Shown one piece after another: positions 24,781-36,184 of a stretch of 64,000 nucleotides of DNA. The DNA comes from Mactromeris polynyma (Eukaryota; Mollusca; Bivalvia; Venerida; Mactridae): assembly GCA_032209605.1 (NCBI GenBank), contig JASFXZ010000028.1, positions 9,112,981 to 9,176,980 of the forward strand, in the 5' to 3' direction. How positions within the stretch are numbered: position 1 is the stretch's first letter; each line of letters begins with the position of its first letter. Under the pieces are notes generated by a model. It saw only the letters and a list, made by a program, of their open reading frames with translations. It was not told where the DNA came from and searched no databases. The translations under genes and the position numbers were made by a program.

Positions 24781-25137
24781 CATTTAAAGATATACTATGC
24801 TCATTGTCGATTTGTTTACCTTAACAAACATGAAAAATATACTTTATCTAGTTAAAACTTCAATAAATAGGCATTATCACGGAATACTTTTATAATGCAT
24901 TTCTCTGTATTTGTCGAAAAGAGATGTTCGTATTAGCATAAAATAAAAATAAATCCTGTTTTTTAACAAGCGGGTGTTTTTTTTACTAGTTTTGTCTGTT
25001 AGTAATAGGACTAAACTAGATTGTTACAACGGTTATACATGGCAATGGTTCGTATTAAAGATGTTTGAGACAATGTAACAACACTACTGGATGAAGCCCA
25101 GTAAAACATTTTAGGTTCAGATTAGCCAGATACATCC
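24781..25137. repeat. Dispersed element family R2 (second copy)
   Basis: The left end TTTAAAGATATACTATGCTC and the right end GCCAGATACATCCTTAAA form imperfect inverted repeats. The internal TTTTGTCTGTTAGTAATAGG and GACAATGTAACAACACTACT match the 23560 copy. Confidence 0.7.
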
Positions 25138-25346
25138 TTAAAAGTACATAGTCTTATGTTTTAACAAAAATATCCTTAGTCATAAATATGAGAAAATCGT
25201 TGGTAATTGGCTTCATACTGATGTACTCAACAATACTTCATTTTCACTTGTCTTATATATTTCCCAAAAGCACAAATACAAGCGTCCAATACCAATATCT
25301 TCTATCCTGACATACGGGCCGAGTTAGCGCTAGCATAAGACATACA

Positions 25347-25537
25347 GTCAAACCTGTGTTAAAGACCACCTGCGAACAAAGACCACTATTGCAAAACCAG
25401 TCTGCAAAGACCACCAATTTTATCTCCCATCAGACCATTTTCAATGATATTTAATCTGTAAATAGAGACCACCTGTAAACAAAGACCACCTTTTGCTGTT
25501 CCCATGTGTGGTCTTTACAGACAGGTTTGACTGTATC
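25347..25537. mobile_element. MITE, third Tigger-like type (CAGTCAAACCTGT ends)
   Basis: The left end ACAGTCAAACCTGTGTTAAA and the right end TTTACAGACAGGTTTGACTGTA are inverted repeats of about 20 bp. The inside has three repeats of CAAAGACCACC. The GACCACC words relate it to M1. Confidence 0.8.
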
Positions 25538-26054
25538 TGCATCGGACTCGTGTTTTTCAGTTCCAGGAAACTTTAAAGAAACGTTACAATGCAATGTTTT
25601 AGAGTATGTCTGAATGAAGGCATTAAAATACCGTTTAATAAAAAATATCACTTGACATGTTTTGACAATAACACAATTTAAGATTATCACCTTGGCAAAC
25701 CCCGGATTAAACATAGGCGAAAACCAACAACGATAAAGCAAGAGTCAGTGAAAACACTCAAATCGACATTATAACTGTTTTTTGTGTGATAATAAATAAC
25801 TTCAGAAATAATAATTGCCAACTTTTGAAAGAAAACACAGCCGTATTGACAGTACAAACTATGACAGTTTACAGTTAGGCTAAATTCTTTTAATTATCAT
25901 ATTATTATGTAATATTCCAATAATTCTGCATATACATGAATGCGTGATATTACTTATTGTCTGCTTTATACTAATTTCTACTTTGTTTGTTTTTGTTTTA
26001 ATCTGGTTAACTTTATCGACGTGTTTTCAATAAGTTTTCAGTTATATACGCCAG

Positions 26055-26183
26055 CCAGTTGACCTAACCAGTTTTCCTGGAAGTATATGTAATTAACAAC
26101 CAGCACTAAGCTGCCCTTCAGCAAACAGCTGACAACATCCCTGGTTGATAATTCATTCCAGGAAAACTTTTTAGGTCAACTGA
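26055..26183. repeat. Short inverted-repeat element (128 bp)
   Basis: CAGTTGACCTAACCAGTTTT followed by CCTGGAA is inverted at TTCCAGGAAAACTTTTTAGG followed by TCAACTG. It is a 26-bp-arm MITE or stem-loop with a 70-bp centre. Confidence 0.7.
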
Positions 26184-26189
26184 ATGTCA

Positions 26190-27235
26190 TGTATAATCGC
26201 AAAAATGGTGACAATATGGTGTTTACCCCAATAAATAAGATAAGAATGGCGGGGGCATAAAGTGGTACCTCTGTGCATCCGTGTGAACAATTTGTTATCA
26301 TGAAAGAATGGATGACATGAATTCATACTGGGCACATGGTCAAGTTCGGTTTCGGTTACAGCCGGCCAATGTTTGGAGAAGTTATGGTCCAATTTTAGAC
26401 TTAAAAATTGGTATCCGACACATAACGCTTGAAAACCCCACAGAGCGGAGTACATCCGTGTCCTATGGGCACATTCAGATTCATAATAAAATGCACAACT
26501 TAAAAATACATGATGGGAATGTTTTTGGATCGAAGAAGATTTTCGGTACGTTTGGCCGCTCCTGTGATTTCTATGTACATTTATTTTGTGTTATGGTAAT
26601 AATAGTATCTTTGTTTAAGTAGATAGACGAATTTTCTGTAGCGACGTGTTTATAAGTCTAGTCTAGTAATTGATAATTTTTATCACTGTGCAAACAACAG
26701 TTAATGTCGATATATGTACCTGTACAGTTGTACACATCTCTTATCTATGTGTATACGGGGTTCAAGAGGATTTGTCGAGTGGTCGAATATGTATACAGTT
26801 TAAAACTTTAAGTATTTACTTAACAGAACTGAAACAATTTAACACGTTTTTAAGACTTACTGTGTTGGTTTCCTACACATTATACGAATTAGTGCAAAAT
26901 ACCACCGCAGTTGTCTACCCTTGCAGTTAAGTCGACATTGTTTCGATGATAAAAAAATCAATATTTAAGTAAAAAAACCACAGGTATAATTCAATTTGTT
27001 CATTTTAAGTCAAAACTTTTAGGGAAAACGATCTATAAAGAAGGGTTTGTTTGTCTTTTCAATCGGGGTAAAAATGTTTAATGGCTTCAATCAAGTTCAG
27101 TCCAGTCTCTTCGGATCAACACCCTTTAAAAGATGTAAAGTTTAGCTGCTTGTGAGAGGTTCATGCTCTGTAGTGGTTAATACACTGATGAATGTTTACT
27201 TTGGGAACTAGTGATAACGTTGTTGCTTAGGAGTA
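26190..27235. other. Gene-free stretch
   Basis: Three open frames (26308-26622 plus, 26171-26455 minus, 26670-26930 plus) have no recognisable domain, no supporting splice sites and no signal peptide. I see nothing else here. Confidence 0.4.
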
Positions 27236-27240
27236 GGGCG

Positions 27241-27326
27241 TTTTAGAGACCACCCTTGGGACCCTTGAAAACTGATATTCTTATTGAAGTGGTCTTAATA
27301 TTGAGGTTGAATAAAATAGTAAACTA
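27241..27326 (-). mobile_element. MITE family M1 fragment
   Basis: GAGACCACCCTTGGGACCCT and GTGGTCTTAATATTGAGGTT are the left half of a reversed M1. Both outer termini are lost. Confidence 0.65.
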
Positions 27327-27715
27327 CATGTATTCATTTGATATACCTGGCACTAACACTGTCGACAATTATATTTGGTTATGTAAGAAGGAGACTTCCT
27401 TTCTGACTTTAAGAGCAGGAATAGGTATCAATACGTGGATACTAACACTCGGCACTCAAATCTCAAATAACAAAATGTACGCTTTTCAGTCTGATAGTGA
27501 CATGTATTGACTGTCAAAACGTAAAATGAGGTCCATTTTCTTAGAGATATGAGAATAGTATGAGATATTTGAGTACTTGTTATGTCTGAGGATGACACTC
27601 AAACCCAGTAATTACTCATATATCTCATAATTACCATAAACTATCCAAGTAAATGGACTAAAAAGAATATTCAGGACTTTTTTGACATTTTCATGCATTG
27701 TTCACACTAAACTTT

Positions 27716-28068
27716 TCAATATCTATGGTGGCACATTACTGCCACCAGTTAACATGATAACGTACGTTCATAAATAAGTGGTAACACGAATCTGATCTAG
27801 TTAACTACTTATTATGTTACTTATCAAGTGAAATTCGGGAACCATAACTAGATAATAGTGTATATACATCATAAAAAGGTAACAGGTGGCAGTTCTGTGC
27901 ACTTTCAGGCCCGTTTTAAATCTTATGATATTGATCTTACTAAAAACGTATCACGAATATTAACTAGATCGCTAGATAACTATCGCGATAATTAAGTGGT
28001 TATCACGAAACAATTCGTAAACGTTATCATGTTAACTGGTGGCAGTTATATGCCACCATAAATATCAG
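27716..28068. mobile_element. MITE family M5 with hairpin-forming ends
   Basis: The left arm TATCTATGGTGGCACATTAC..GCCACCAGTTAACATGATAACG is the reverse complement of the right arm CGTTATCATGTTAACTGGTGGC..GCCACCATAAATA. Each arm holds its own small palindrome, TGGTGGCA...TGCCACCA, so each end could fold alone. There is no open frame. Confidence 0.8.
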
Positions 28069-28109
28069 ACTAATAAGAGTAAATTTTGTGATTGGAGGTT
28101 TGAGTGAAT

Positions 28110-28560
28110 CATTTATAATCCCGGACTGTTTCGTAGATTTATATTATCTAATATTTTCTTCAAAAGTCTGGTCCGGTATTTAAACTTTAAACACAACCCA
28201 TTGAAAAACAGTGGTAAAAGATTTAGATCACAGTCAAATGAAAACATGTGTTATACAGTGTAATCCCGGGTCCTGTTTTTAAAGTTTTTCTTGACGTTCG
28301 TAGATTAATAATTCTAATATTTTCTTCAAAATTCTGGTCCGGTGTTTAAACTTTAAACACAACCCATTGAACAACAGTGGTAAAAGACGAGCTGTTAGAA
28401 CACAGTCAAATGCAAATATCTGATATAATCCCGGCCCCTATTTTTAAAGTTTTTACTTGACATTGATCCAGCTATTTCGTAGGTTAATAACTCTAATATT
28501 TTCTTCCAAATTCTGGTCCGGTATCTAAACTTTAAACTCAACCTATTGAAAACGAGGTTT
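28110..28560. repeat. Three degenerate tandem repeats upstream of the 28.7-kb gene
   Basis: ATAATCCCGG recurs at about 28115, 28260 and 28425. Each unit then has TCTAATATTTTCTTC, CTGGTCCGGT and AAACTTTAAACACAACCCAT. Units are about 145-165 bp and imperfect. The array ends about 30 bp before a TATAAG motif. Confidence 0.75.
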
Positions 28561-28592
28561 TAGATCACAGTCGTGCAGTATACATGTATGTG

Positions 28593-28663
28593 TATAAGCC
28601 GGATAAGGTGTCGTTATCTAAGGACATTTTCCACTGATAAGGGACTCAACGACGCACAGATAA
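28593..28663 (+). promoter_or_regulatory. Putative core promoter with GATA sites
   Basis: TATAAG is at 28593. It is followed by TTATCT (28614), TGATAA (28635) and AGATAA (28658), three WGATAR sites within 50 bp and 80-130 bp before the ATG at 28740. Position and spacing fit a promoter, but no transcription start is known. Confidence 0.4.
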
Positions 28664-28739
28664 ACGATTCTTTGTTCATACTGTGCTGTTTGTTTGTTCA
28701 ATTGACGCTTCGATCAATTCTAAAGCTCCTATATCAAAA

Positions 28740-31700
28740 ATGCGCATGCGCGGTTGGATTTTATCACTTATTTTCGCGACCTGTTTTGCGATTTGCTTTG
28801 ATTCAGTACATTGTATCTCCCAAACTAATATCCTCGTGCGGAAGTTCATACACGGATGTCCGTTCGCTTTTCCATGCCCTCCACCACCTTGCGACAACCC
28901 CGTTTTCGGACGCGGGAACTGCTGCGGATCGTGCCCGGACGACTCTGATACAACAACAACAACAACAACATCAACGTCGACAACAACAACTGCAGTTCCG
29001 AACTTACCATTTAGGTATAAATCGTATCATTTTATAAGAATCATCACTAAAAAACAGTTTTATATATATCGAACGCATATATAACCGACTGAAACTATAG
29101 TTATAAATTATGTCATTTCATGATTGAAATACTGTTAAACCTCACGTAAAGACCACCTCAATAATAAGACTACCTCAAAATTAAGGACTCAATTTTCAAG
29201 TCCATGTTCACTGTTTTTCACTTTATTCAAACTCAATTAAGACCAGTTTTCAAGGGTCCACAGGGTGGTCTTATTATGGAGGTTTTACTATACATGCATA
29301 TTCTTATGTGATGTGTCTCCGATCATACAAAGCATTTCAAATCTAGATATTTCTAAAGTCAAATCAATGAATTCGTATACAGTGAAAAGAAAATAGCAGA
29401 CAGTGTCCCGTTGATAGCGGTACTAGTATGTTTATATCTATTTTTAATACAAGGTTAGTTGCTTGGTATTACTTATATACAGTAAAACCTCACGCAAAGA
29501 CCACCTCAATATTAAGACCACCTCAAAATGAATAACACAATTTTTAAGTCCATTTTCACTGTTTTGCTCTTTATTCAACCTCATTATTAAGTTCATCGCA
29601 ATAAGAAGACCAGTTTTCAAGGGTCCCAACGGTGGTCTTACTATTGAGGGTTTGCTGTACGTGTTTTCTTGTCAAGTCAAAGTGCTATCATGTTTTTATA
29701 ACTGGTTGGAATTTCATGAAATTATACATTATGATGTGTTAACATATCACACATATATGCTTATCATAACACAATATGCTGACCGACTTGAACTTACATT
29801 GTTATGACATTCGAGAGTTACATGCTATTTTGAATTGTTCGGTATATAACGATGTAAGACAAGAGCTGTTCACAGAAGCTTATACATGTTATATACATTT
29901 TTATCATTTGTCAGATTCTGATAAATATTGTTTTCTGTTTTCAAACCCAGACATGATACGTAGTTGTACCAAAACCTGTTTTGTAATTCTTCAAAGACGT
30001 CAATATTTACTTTGTAAATAACTTTTATACATCGTAGATGGTAATTGTTTTTTTGTTTTTGTTTTTATTTGACTATATTTATCGATAAATACGTTTTATA
30101 TCACATGGATTACTAGTAACCCTGCTAAAGTGTTTCTTCTTTCAGCTTCTCCAAATGATCCGCAATACACTGTTTCGGCAGCTTCGGGACTTCGAACTTA
30201 GTCTATCCCTACTTCTTTTTGGTGATTCAACCCTCTCAGACCAAGAAAATACATTTATATTTCACCAGGTTCAATGCTTTATACATGACAGCAAAAGATT
30301 CACATAATTCATTACGTTTGCGTGAGACGTCTCTCTCTCTCTACTCTTTCTCTTTTCACCCTTCCTATTACTTTTGCAAAACTTTAAATACATATAAGTT
30401 TTTTTTTCATCCTAAATAGATTTATATATAATTGTAATACCCGAATTTACTTTCAAAAATGTACAATTCTAGTACAAAGAAGTCTTGTCAGGGAGAAGAA
30501 TTTTATAAGACATTTTGTCTTTCATTCTTATCCTTTTCCATTATGTATTTTTTGTATTTGTTATACTTTGTGCATACATGTGTATATATGGGAATAACAT
30601 ATGTTTAAACTAAAGTGTTTCTTTCAATGTTCTTTTTATTGTGCTTTAAAACAATAGTTATATTACCAGATTAGCTGGGCTATTTTAATTTTATATTATA
30701 TATACTGTATTAATGATAAGAATTTTTGTGATATGATTTGTATGTCATCTCTTATAACTCCACTAAGGAATGGCATTGCATTATTAAATTGCTACTAATA
30801 TTATGTGATTATTGTAATTAATGCATGTACAATAATGAGATGTAAATAAATATTACTACTTCGAAATTTTAATAAAGATATGACATCACTTTTTTACCAA
30901 CTTTTTGAACACCCCTCGTACGTTAGTTTGAAATCGCGTGTTAAGAAGTCATCACCAGACTTCCGTACATTTTGCCACAAAATATATATTTCTTTTATCA
31001 CAGGTTGCGAGAATCGGGGCAACGTTTTGAACACCCCTCGTACGTCAGTTTGAAAATGTGTATTAAGAAGTCATCACCAGACTTCCGTACATTTTACCAC
31101 AAAATATATATGTCTTTTATCACAGGTTGCGAGAATCGGGGCAACGTTTTGAAAACCCCTCGTACGTCAGTTTGAAAATGTGTATTAAGAAGTCATCACC
31201 AGTCTTCCGTACATTTTGCCTTATAATATACATTTATTTTACTACAGGTTGCGAAAATCGAACCAACAGAACATTAAAAGACAAAGGGAGCCTTTTACAA
31301 CGACAACATACCCGACAACATCAGAGTGCCCGTATCCTTGTACGCATCATGGTTACCACTATTGTCATCCGTTGCCATGTAACATAAATTGCGTTGACGC
31401 TGTCAGACTACCAGGTGGTTGTTGCTACGAATGTTTGCATGGTAAGTTAACCATACCATTTTGTATGTTTTGTATTTCTTAATTCTTAATACCGAATCCA
31501 CAGTCGATGTTTTATTGTCTTCGTCCGTACGTGCTGCCATTTATATCCGAACATATTTCATGCACAATTATAATCTTTCAGTAATAATACTAATAATGAT
31601 AATAATAATCCAATTTTGTATTCACATATTTATAACTTAATTACGGGACAGTCATACAGACGAGTAGTTAATTAGTGTTTGTTATTGATACGCCCCACTA

Positions 31701-32643
31701 CCCCCACCCACTGGCGGTGACGCGAGTCGCGGCGACAATAGTCTGGATATCCGACGTTAGCCTCGAACTCAAAAACAATTTTACAGTTTACAGTTTCTTT
31801 AAACAACTTACATAAAAGCCGTATGGGCGTTGTCAACGAATATTCGAACATTCGAATACCCGTTCGTGTATTCGAATATACGAATACAGATTCGACATTC
31901 GAATATTATATGAAACAACAGTTATTTTAGTTTGATCGAATATTCGAAGACCAAAATTCGTTTACATTCCAATTTGTTTGGGTCTCAAATGGATATATCG
32001 AAGTTTTAATTCACCAAAATTTCAATTCATTGTCCTATGAATTAAAGCAAAACGTTTCTTTATTTTGAAGAACGAAAGTAGAAATTTGATTTTGGCGGGT
32101 TTCTAAATCGAAAGTAGGAATTTAAGACGTCAACACGAAAGTAGGAATTTTAAAAAATCGGAGAGGATTTTCTAATTTATCTTTTGATTAAGAACAGGGA
32201 TTGACATTAGGTGCCATATATGTTTTCATGCCAGAAAACGTCATATTCAAAATGTTAAGTCTGTTTTCTTAAGTGACAGCTGAATGATGACTTTTTTTTT
32301 TTTTAGAAAATGTGAGTTTATATAATATTTATGAAATGTGAGAAATGGTGAAATTTATTGAATTTAGTGAATTTATTGTTGCAAAATGTTTAATATGTAT
32401 TGTTTATTTGCGATGTTAAAAAAGATAAAGAAACAAATTAAAAAAAAAAAAAAGAAGACTTGTTAACGAAACAAGTGACACGAAACACATCATGTGGTAT
32501 CTTTTCCAGGTCCAAATTGTGCTCACGGGGATGTCATAATACCCGAAGGCACGAACGTAACCTTGGATACCGGTGACGTAGCATTCTGTTCCCAAGGAGG
32601 GTACCAGGGTGGATCCATCTTGATTTACAACGTCGTAGGTTGA
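28740..32643 (+). CDS. Secreted cysteine-rich protein with VWC-like modules, 3 exons (200 aa)
   Basis: Exons are 28740-29014 (donor TTTAG|GTATAA, phase 2), 31248-31441 (acceptor TTTTACTACAG, donor CATG|GTAAGT, phase 1) and 32510-32643 (acceptor CTTTTCCAG, stop TGA). Their 603 nt join in frame into 200 aa plus stop. A signal peptide (WILSLIFATCFAICF) is followed by a short Cys module (40-65, ending GNCCGSC), a Thr-rich linker (71-84) and a second module (119-154) with CPYPC, CHPLPC and PGGCCYEC. The third exon adds GPNC and an N-x-T sequon (172). The C-x3-C, C-x4-C, CC-x2-C spacing matches the C-terminal half of von Willebrand factor C domains, an extracellular binding module. AATAAA is at 32699. 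A start at 28746 is possible. An alternative end is the acceptor near 30144, whose exon would stop after four codons. Function unknown; the exon layout matches 36185-39471. Confidence 0.8.
29130..29293 (+). mobile_element. MITE family M1 (intron 1 of the 28.7-kb gene)
   Basis: It runs from TACTGTTAAACCTCACGTAA to GGAGGTTTTACTATAC, with a small internal deletion between CTCAATTAAGACC and CAGTTTTCAAGGGTCC. Confidence 0.78.
29478..29660 (+). mobile_element. MITE family M1 (intron 1 of the 28.7-kb gene)
   Basis: It runs from TACAGTAAAACCTCACGCAA to ATTGAGGGTTTGCTGTACG and carries all internal blocks. It is the second M1 in the same intron. Confidence 0.78.
29776..30021 (+). mobile_element. LINE remnant: C-terminus of a non-LTR reverse transcriptase ORF
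   Basis: The frame encodes YNDVRQELFTEAYTC, LSDSDKYCFLFSNPDMI and CFVILQRRQYLL. These follow the usual pattern at the end of the second ORF of many invertebrate LINEs: Y-x-D-[IV]-R-x-E-LF, LS-D-x-x-K-x-x-FL-x-x-NP, IL-x-RR. The Cys/His knuckle normally just upstream is not intact. The fragment lies in intron 1 of the 28.7-kb gene; its 3' end may reach about 30890. Confidence 0.6.
30890..31247 (+). repeat. Tandem triplication of an intron end with its splice acceptor
   Basis: Three units of about 122 bp contain GAACACCCCTCGTACGTYAG, AAGAAGTCATCACCAGACTT and TTTATCACAG|GTTGCGAGAA. The last unit ends at the real exon-2 acceptor (31247). The first two have equally good acceptors at about 31005 and 31127. 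All three acceptors keep the same frame (G|TTG CGA), and the frame is open from about 30972 to 31175 and onward. Confidence 0.75.
31835..31960. repeat. Cluster of ATTCGAATA-type palindromes
   Basis: TTCGAATA, TTCGAACATTCGAATAC and similar words recur about eight times in 120 bp of intron 2 of the 28.7-kb gene. It is a degenerate simple repeat with hairpin potential. Confidence 0.65.
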
Positions 32644-32939
32644 TATGTGATTCGAATTTGAGAAATATGCATGTATCATCACAACAGAAATATCAGTAAA
32701 TAAATGAAAAAAACAATTCAATTGTAAAGTTTTGTGTTGCTATGAAGTATGTGTTCTGTGCAATTTCTTCAGAGCAACATCCATTTTGGTTGTCATTGAG
32801 AGATGTTTGCCCTTTTACGAAGATTGTCATTAGTTCGTGGACTTTCAAATAAATATATATATCTTTATAGAATTATGAGTAAAAGTCATTCCCCAGAAAA
32901 GACCCCGATTAATTCTACCTATCGATTGAACAGATAAAT

Positions 32940-33150
32940 TGTAACCCGGCGATCCGGGTTCGATTCCCGGTCGCGGCAGGTCATACCCTTCCATGAAAAT
33001 TTGTGGAGAAGTTGCCGGCTCCTTGTGGAAGGGTAAGTTAGTACTGGTTAGATTTCAGTCCAGGAAAAACTGGTTAGGTGAACCGGCCGCCGTATATAAC
33101 TGAAATATTGTTGAGAAACGGCGTTAAACCCGATGAAACAAACAAACATG
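32940..33150 (+). mobile_element. tRNA-derived SINE (bivalve-type body and tail)
   Basis: It starts with a tRNA T-arm, CCGGGTTCGATTCCCGG. The body follows (TTGTGGAGAAGTTGCCGGCT, GTTAGGTGAACCGGCCGCCG), then a tail with ACTGAAATATTGTTGAGAAA and CGGCGTTAAACCC ending in AAACAAACAAAC. The body and tail are typical, as I remember, of SINEs widespread in bivalves. The tRNA 5' half is missing. Confidence 0.8.
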
Positions 33151-33204
33151 AACAGATAAAGCAAAGTCCATGACCTTCTGAGACAACTCTCGCAGGGCTC
33201 TAGA

Positions 33205-33470
33205 AATTGGACTGATGGAAATATAAATTTTAACTTGTCCGACATAGGAAGATAGTTGTCCGAGAATACCTGTCAATTAAGTAACAAATAAACATACACA
33301 ATCAGAAATTAATATTCATATGTATGTGTTTGTGGGATTCTAAGGTTTGACTTACAGCAGAACAATTGTTGATGTTGGTTAGCTTTAAAACAGACTTCAA
33401 CTCAACTGTTGGTAGCCTGATTCAGTATTAGACTAGTCCGGGACGTCGGGCTAGTGTATGTCTAGAGCCC
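33205..33470 (-). repeat. Dispersed element family R3, reverse orientation
   Basis: It matches 24440-24715 inverted: TAGTTGTCCGAGAATACCTG, CTTCAACTCAACTGTTGGTA and TAGTCCGGGAC. Confidence 0.7.
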
Positions 33471-33587
33471 TGCCTCGTTGTTAGATTAGTGAAACGACAG
33501 ACAAGTGGAAAGTTGATACTGTTGTTGGGAACAGGTTATTGCAGGAGAGGGCCACTCATGCTATGCAAATAGCAAAACCATGTTAGT

Positions 33588-33957
33588 ACGGCATTCTCGA
33601 CAGCTCTCGGGTATTTCCGTACCAGTTCGTTACTCGGATAACACCCTCTAGTGTATGTAAGGCGGAGCACTATGTGGCAAAACTCAACATTTTGTGCGGT
33701 CAAGAAATAGTTCTCGTTAAACAGATTTAACTTCAAAACAACTTCGATAAATTCACATAAGAAATGGATAATCGTTGTCATTTCTAATTAAAAACTCACA
33801 TATTTCAGTCTTCATATAGCTTAAATATTACATTCATCAGCACTCCAGCGTTCATGCCGCCATTTTGTTTTCATGACATTCGAATGGTATTTCCGAAAGT
33901 AGTGCCTAACGTACATCCGAGGCACTTTTCGTAGTTGGCCGAGGATTTCCGAATGGT
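33588..33957 (+). repeat. Longer R1 element
   Basis: Its ends (ATTCTCGACAGCTCTCGGGT and GTAGTTGGCCGAGGATTTCC) are the two halves of the short R1 copies. About 270 bp lie between them that the copies at 76 and 15054 lack, so the short copies look like internal-deletion derivatives. Confidence 0.65.
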
Positions 33958-33989
33958 TAGTACGGCTGTGTCGAAAAATGTTTTTGATT

Positions 33990-34072
33990 ATTTGTCAGTG
34001 GTCGGTTAGCTCAATGGTTGGAGCTCTAGACTGTGACACGTGATGTCCGTATTCAATCATTGTGATTATTTT
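33990..34072 (+). mobile_element. tRNA-like SINE head
   Basis: GTGGTCGGTTAGCTCAATGG followed by TTGGAGCTCTAGACTGTGAC carries a Pol III A-box (TTAGCTCAATGGTTGG). The B-box region (GTATTCAATC) is degenerate. It leads directly into the 64-bp satellite. Confidence 0.6.
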
Positions 34073-34715
34073 ACATCATCAACTGACATGTCTGACATTA
34101 CAGTTGAATACTCTTTGAACATAGATGATATATTTTACATCATCGATTGACATGTCTGACATTACAGTTGAATACTTTTTAAACATAGATGATATATTTT
34201 ACATCATCGATTGACATGTCTGACATTACAGTTGAATACTCTTTGAACATAGATGATATATTTTACATCATCGATTGACATGTCTGACATTACAGTTGAA
34301 TACTCTTTGAACATAGATGATATATTTCACATCATCAACTGACATGTCTGACATTACAGTTGAATACTCTTTGAACATAGATGATATATTTTACATCATC
34401 GATTGACATGTCTGACATTACAGTTGAATACTCTTTGAACATAGATGATATATTTTTCATCATCAACTGACATGTCTGACATTACAGTTGAATACTCTTT
34501 GAACATAGATGATATATTTTACATCATCAACTGACATGTCTGACATTACAGTTGAATACTCTTTGAACATAGATGATCTATTTTACATCATCAACTGACA
34601 TGTCTGACATTACAGTTGAATACTCTTTGAACATAGATGATATATTTTACATCATCGATTGACATGTCTGACATTACAGTTGAATACTCTTTGAACATAG
34701 ATGATATATTTATAT
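34073..34715 (+). repeat. 64-bp satellite, ten copies
   Basis: The unit ACATCATCAACTGACATGTC / TGACATTACAGTTGAATACT / CTTTGAACATAGATGATATA / TTTT repeats ten times with almost no length change. Copies alternate mainly between ATCAACTGAC and ATCGATTGAC. It follows a tRNA-like SINE head without a gap. Confidence 0.92.
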
Positions 34716-34959
34716 AATCGAGGACGCTGTAATACACACTAATAAAACATAGCAAAATAGTGTTCTAAATTATATAAGTACATGTTTATCAAGTACACGC
34801 CCCCACTGCTATATGTATTTAATGATTAACAAAGAAACATTAAAGTACATGTATATTGACATAGAAAACACATTCGTATCGACACAACTTTGGAAGAAAT
34901 TATGAAGTCTTATTTCGAGTATACAAAACTTCAAAAGCGCCGTACTTAAATACTGATAA

Positions 34960-35170
34960 CATCTGAATATCACATGGCTTTGTTTTTTGCATATCAGTGT
35001 TGTGTAAACCAATCAAATCTTACGTAAACCACTTTACCAACTTCTCTTTAACCGAACAACGTTTGTAACCTTGACGCGGATTGGTTAGCCATTCGATAAT
35101 GGGTACGTTACCTTACCGAAATCCACTAAAGTTCGGTACATTACCGAAATCCATTTACCATTACCAAAAT
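34960..35170 (-). repeat. Element R4, reverse orientation (partner of 40735-40940)
   Basis: It is the reverse complement of 40735-40940, with shared words ACGCGGATTGGTTAGCCATT (ACCAATCAGCGT on the partner), ATATCAGTGTTGTGTAAACC and TTACCGAAATCCA. The pair flanks the 36.2-39.5 kb gene at 5.6 kb spacing. Unit B lacks the R4 copy, so the pair is better read as a mobile element than a composite transposon. Confidence 0.65.
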
Positions 35171-35254
35171 CCACTTCTAATACAGCATATGCATGATATA
35201 TTGCTAATTTCTTGTTTTAGGTAACTCGTGTTTTTCTTTACAGTGTTTCGCTAT

Positions 35255-35490
35255 TATACATCAGTAAGAAAGACCTTACAATGACTCCTGGGTGGTCATC
35301 CAATATTTACTTGTTCGTCCGCAAGCAACTAAAAAATATTCCCCACATGAACAAGAGAGATGAAGGACAAATGACTTTGGATGAATTATTGCCGATCCTG
35401 TTGTCAACGAAAGAACAAAATAACAAACAGTACACACAATTTACTTGTTTGCTAGATTTTAAGAAAGTCCACAACCAGCTGGAATGAAAT
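35255..35490 (+). other. Segment duplicated at 52215-52465, possible small frame
   Basis: A 68-codon frame (35281-35487) contains FTCLLDFKK. The duplicate at 52.2 kb keeps TTTACTTGTTTGCTAGATTT but has stops, and its start recurs at 63900-64000. Lack of frame conservation argues against coding. The product is not recognised. Confidence 0.35.
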
Positions 35491-35699
35491 ACATGCATTG
35501 AAACAAGTAAAAGAGGGAGGTAAAAAAACATTCCATAAAACCAAAGGCATTTGAGGAGGTACTAGGGTAAATACGTTAGGGAACAGTGGCACAAGGAATG
35601 ACCGGGTCGACTATAAGGGATAACTAAGGAGTATCGAAGAGGACAAACAGGGAGGGGTTACCTAACTTAAGTAAATGTAAGTTACGTATGTGGTTACAA

Positions 35700-35860
35700 T
35701 AAGGAACACAAGATCAGCTCAGTCGGCATAGCAATCAGCGACCAAGTAGGATATTTCCAAACCCGGAACTAGGCATTATTCTCCATCAGTGAATAGTATA
35801 CACGAAAAGACTTTCGTCCTGTGCATCCTATTTAAGTTGGTGAACTTCTCTGTACGAGTA
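35700..35860 (+). mobile_element. tRNA-like SINE head
   Basis: GATCAGCTCAGTCGGCATAG resembles an A-box. It is followed by TTTCCAAACCCGGAACTAGG, a decayed B-box. The same GAACCCGGAACTAGGCAA string occurs at 52555-52575. Confidence 0.5.
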
Positions 35861-36184
35861 TGAACTTCTTAAACAGGACTGTTATATCAAATTTCATTCG
35901 GAAGGCACGCAAACATTCTAAACTTAATTAACCTTGTTATTAATATTTCGTAAGTCTGCCGCTTATAAAGATAAGAACGACATGACCAGGAGATGATATG
36001 TATGTTCTATCCATAGACCTGAGACTAGTTCTTTATTATCTGACATTTCATTATGAATACCAGTCGGAACGATTAGGAATTCCATATCTACAATTCGTTT
36101 AAATCTACTTGGAATTCTGAATTGGATACGTTTTGTTAATATCCATTCTTTGTCTGGCGTGAACTGTTTTATATTTAACTAATA

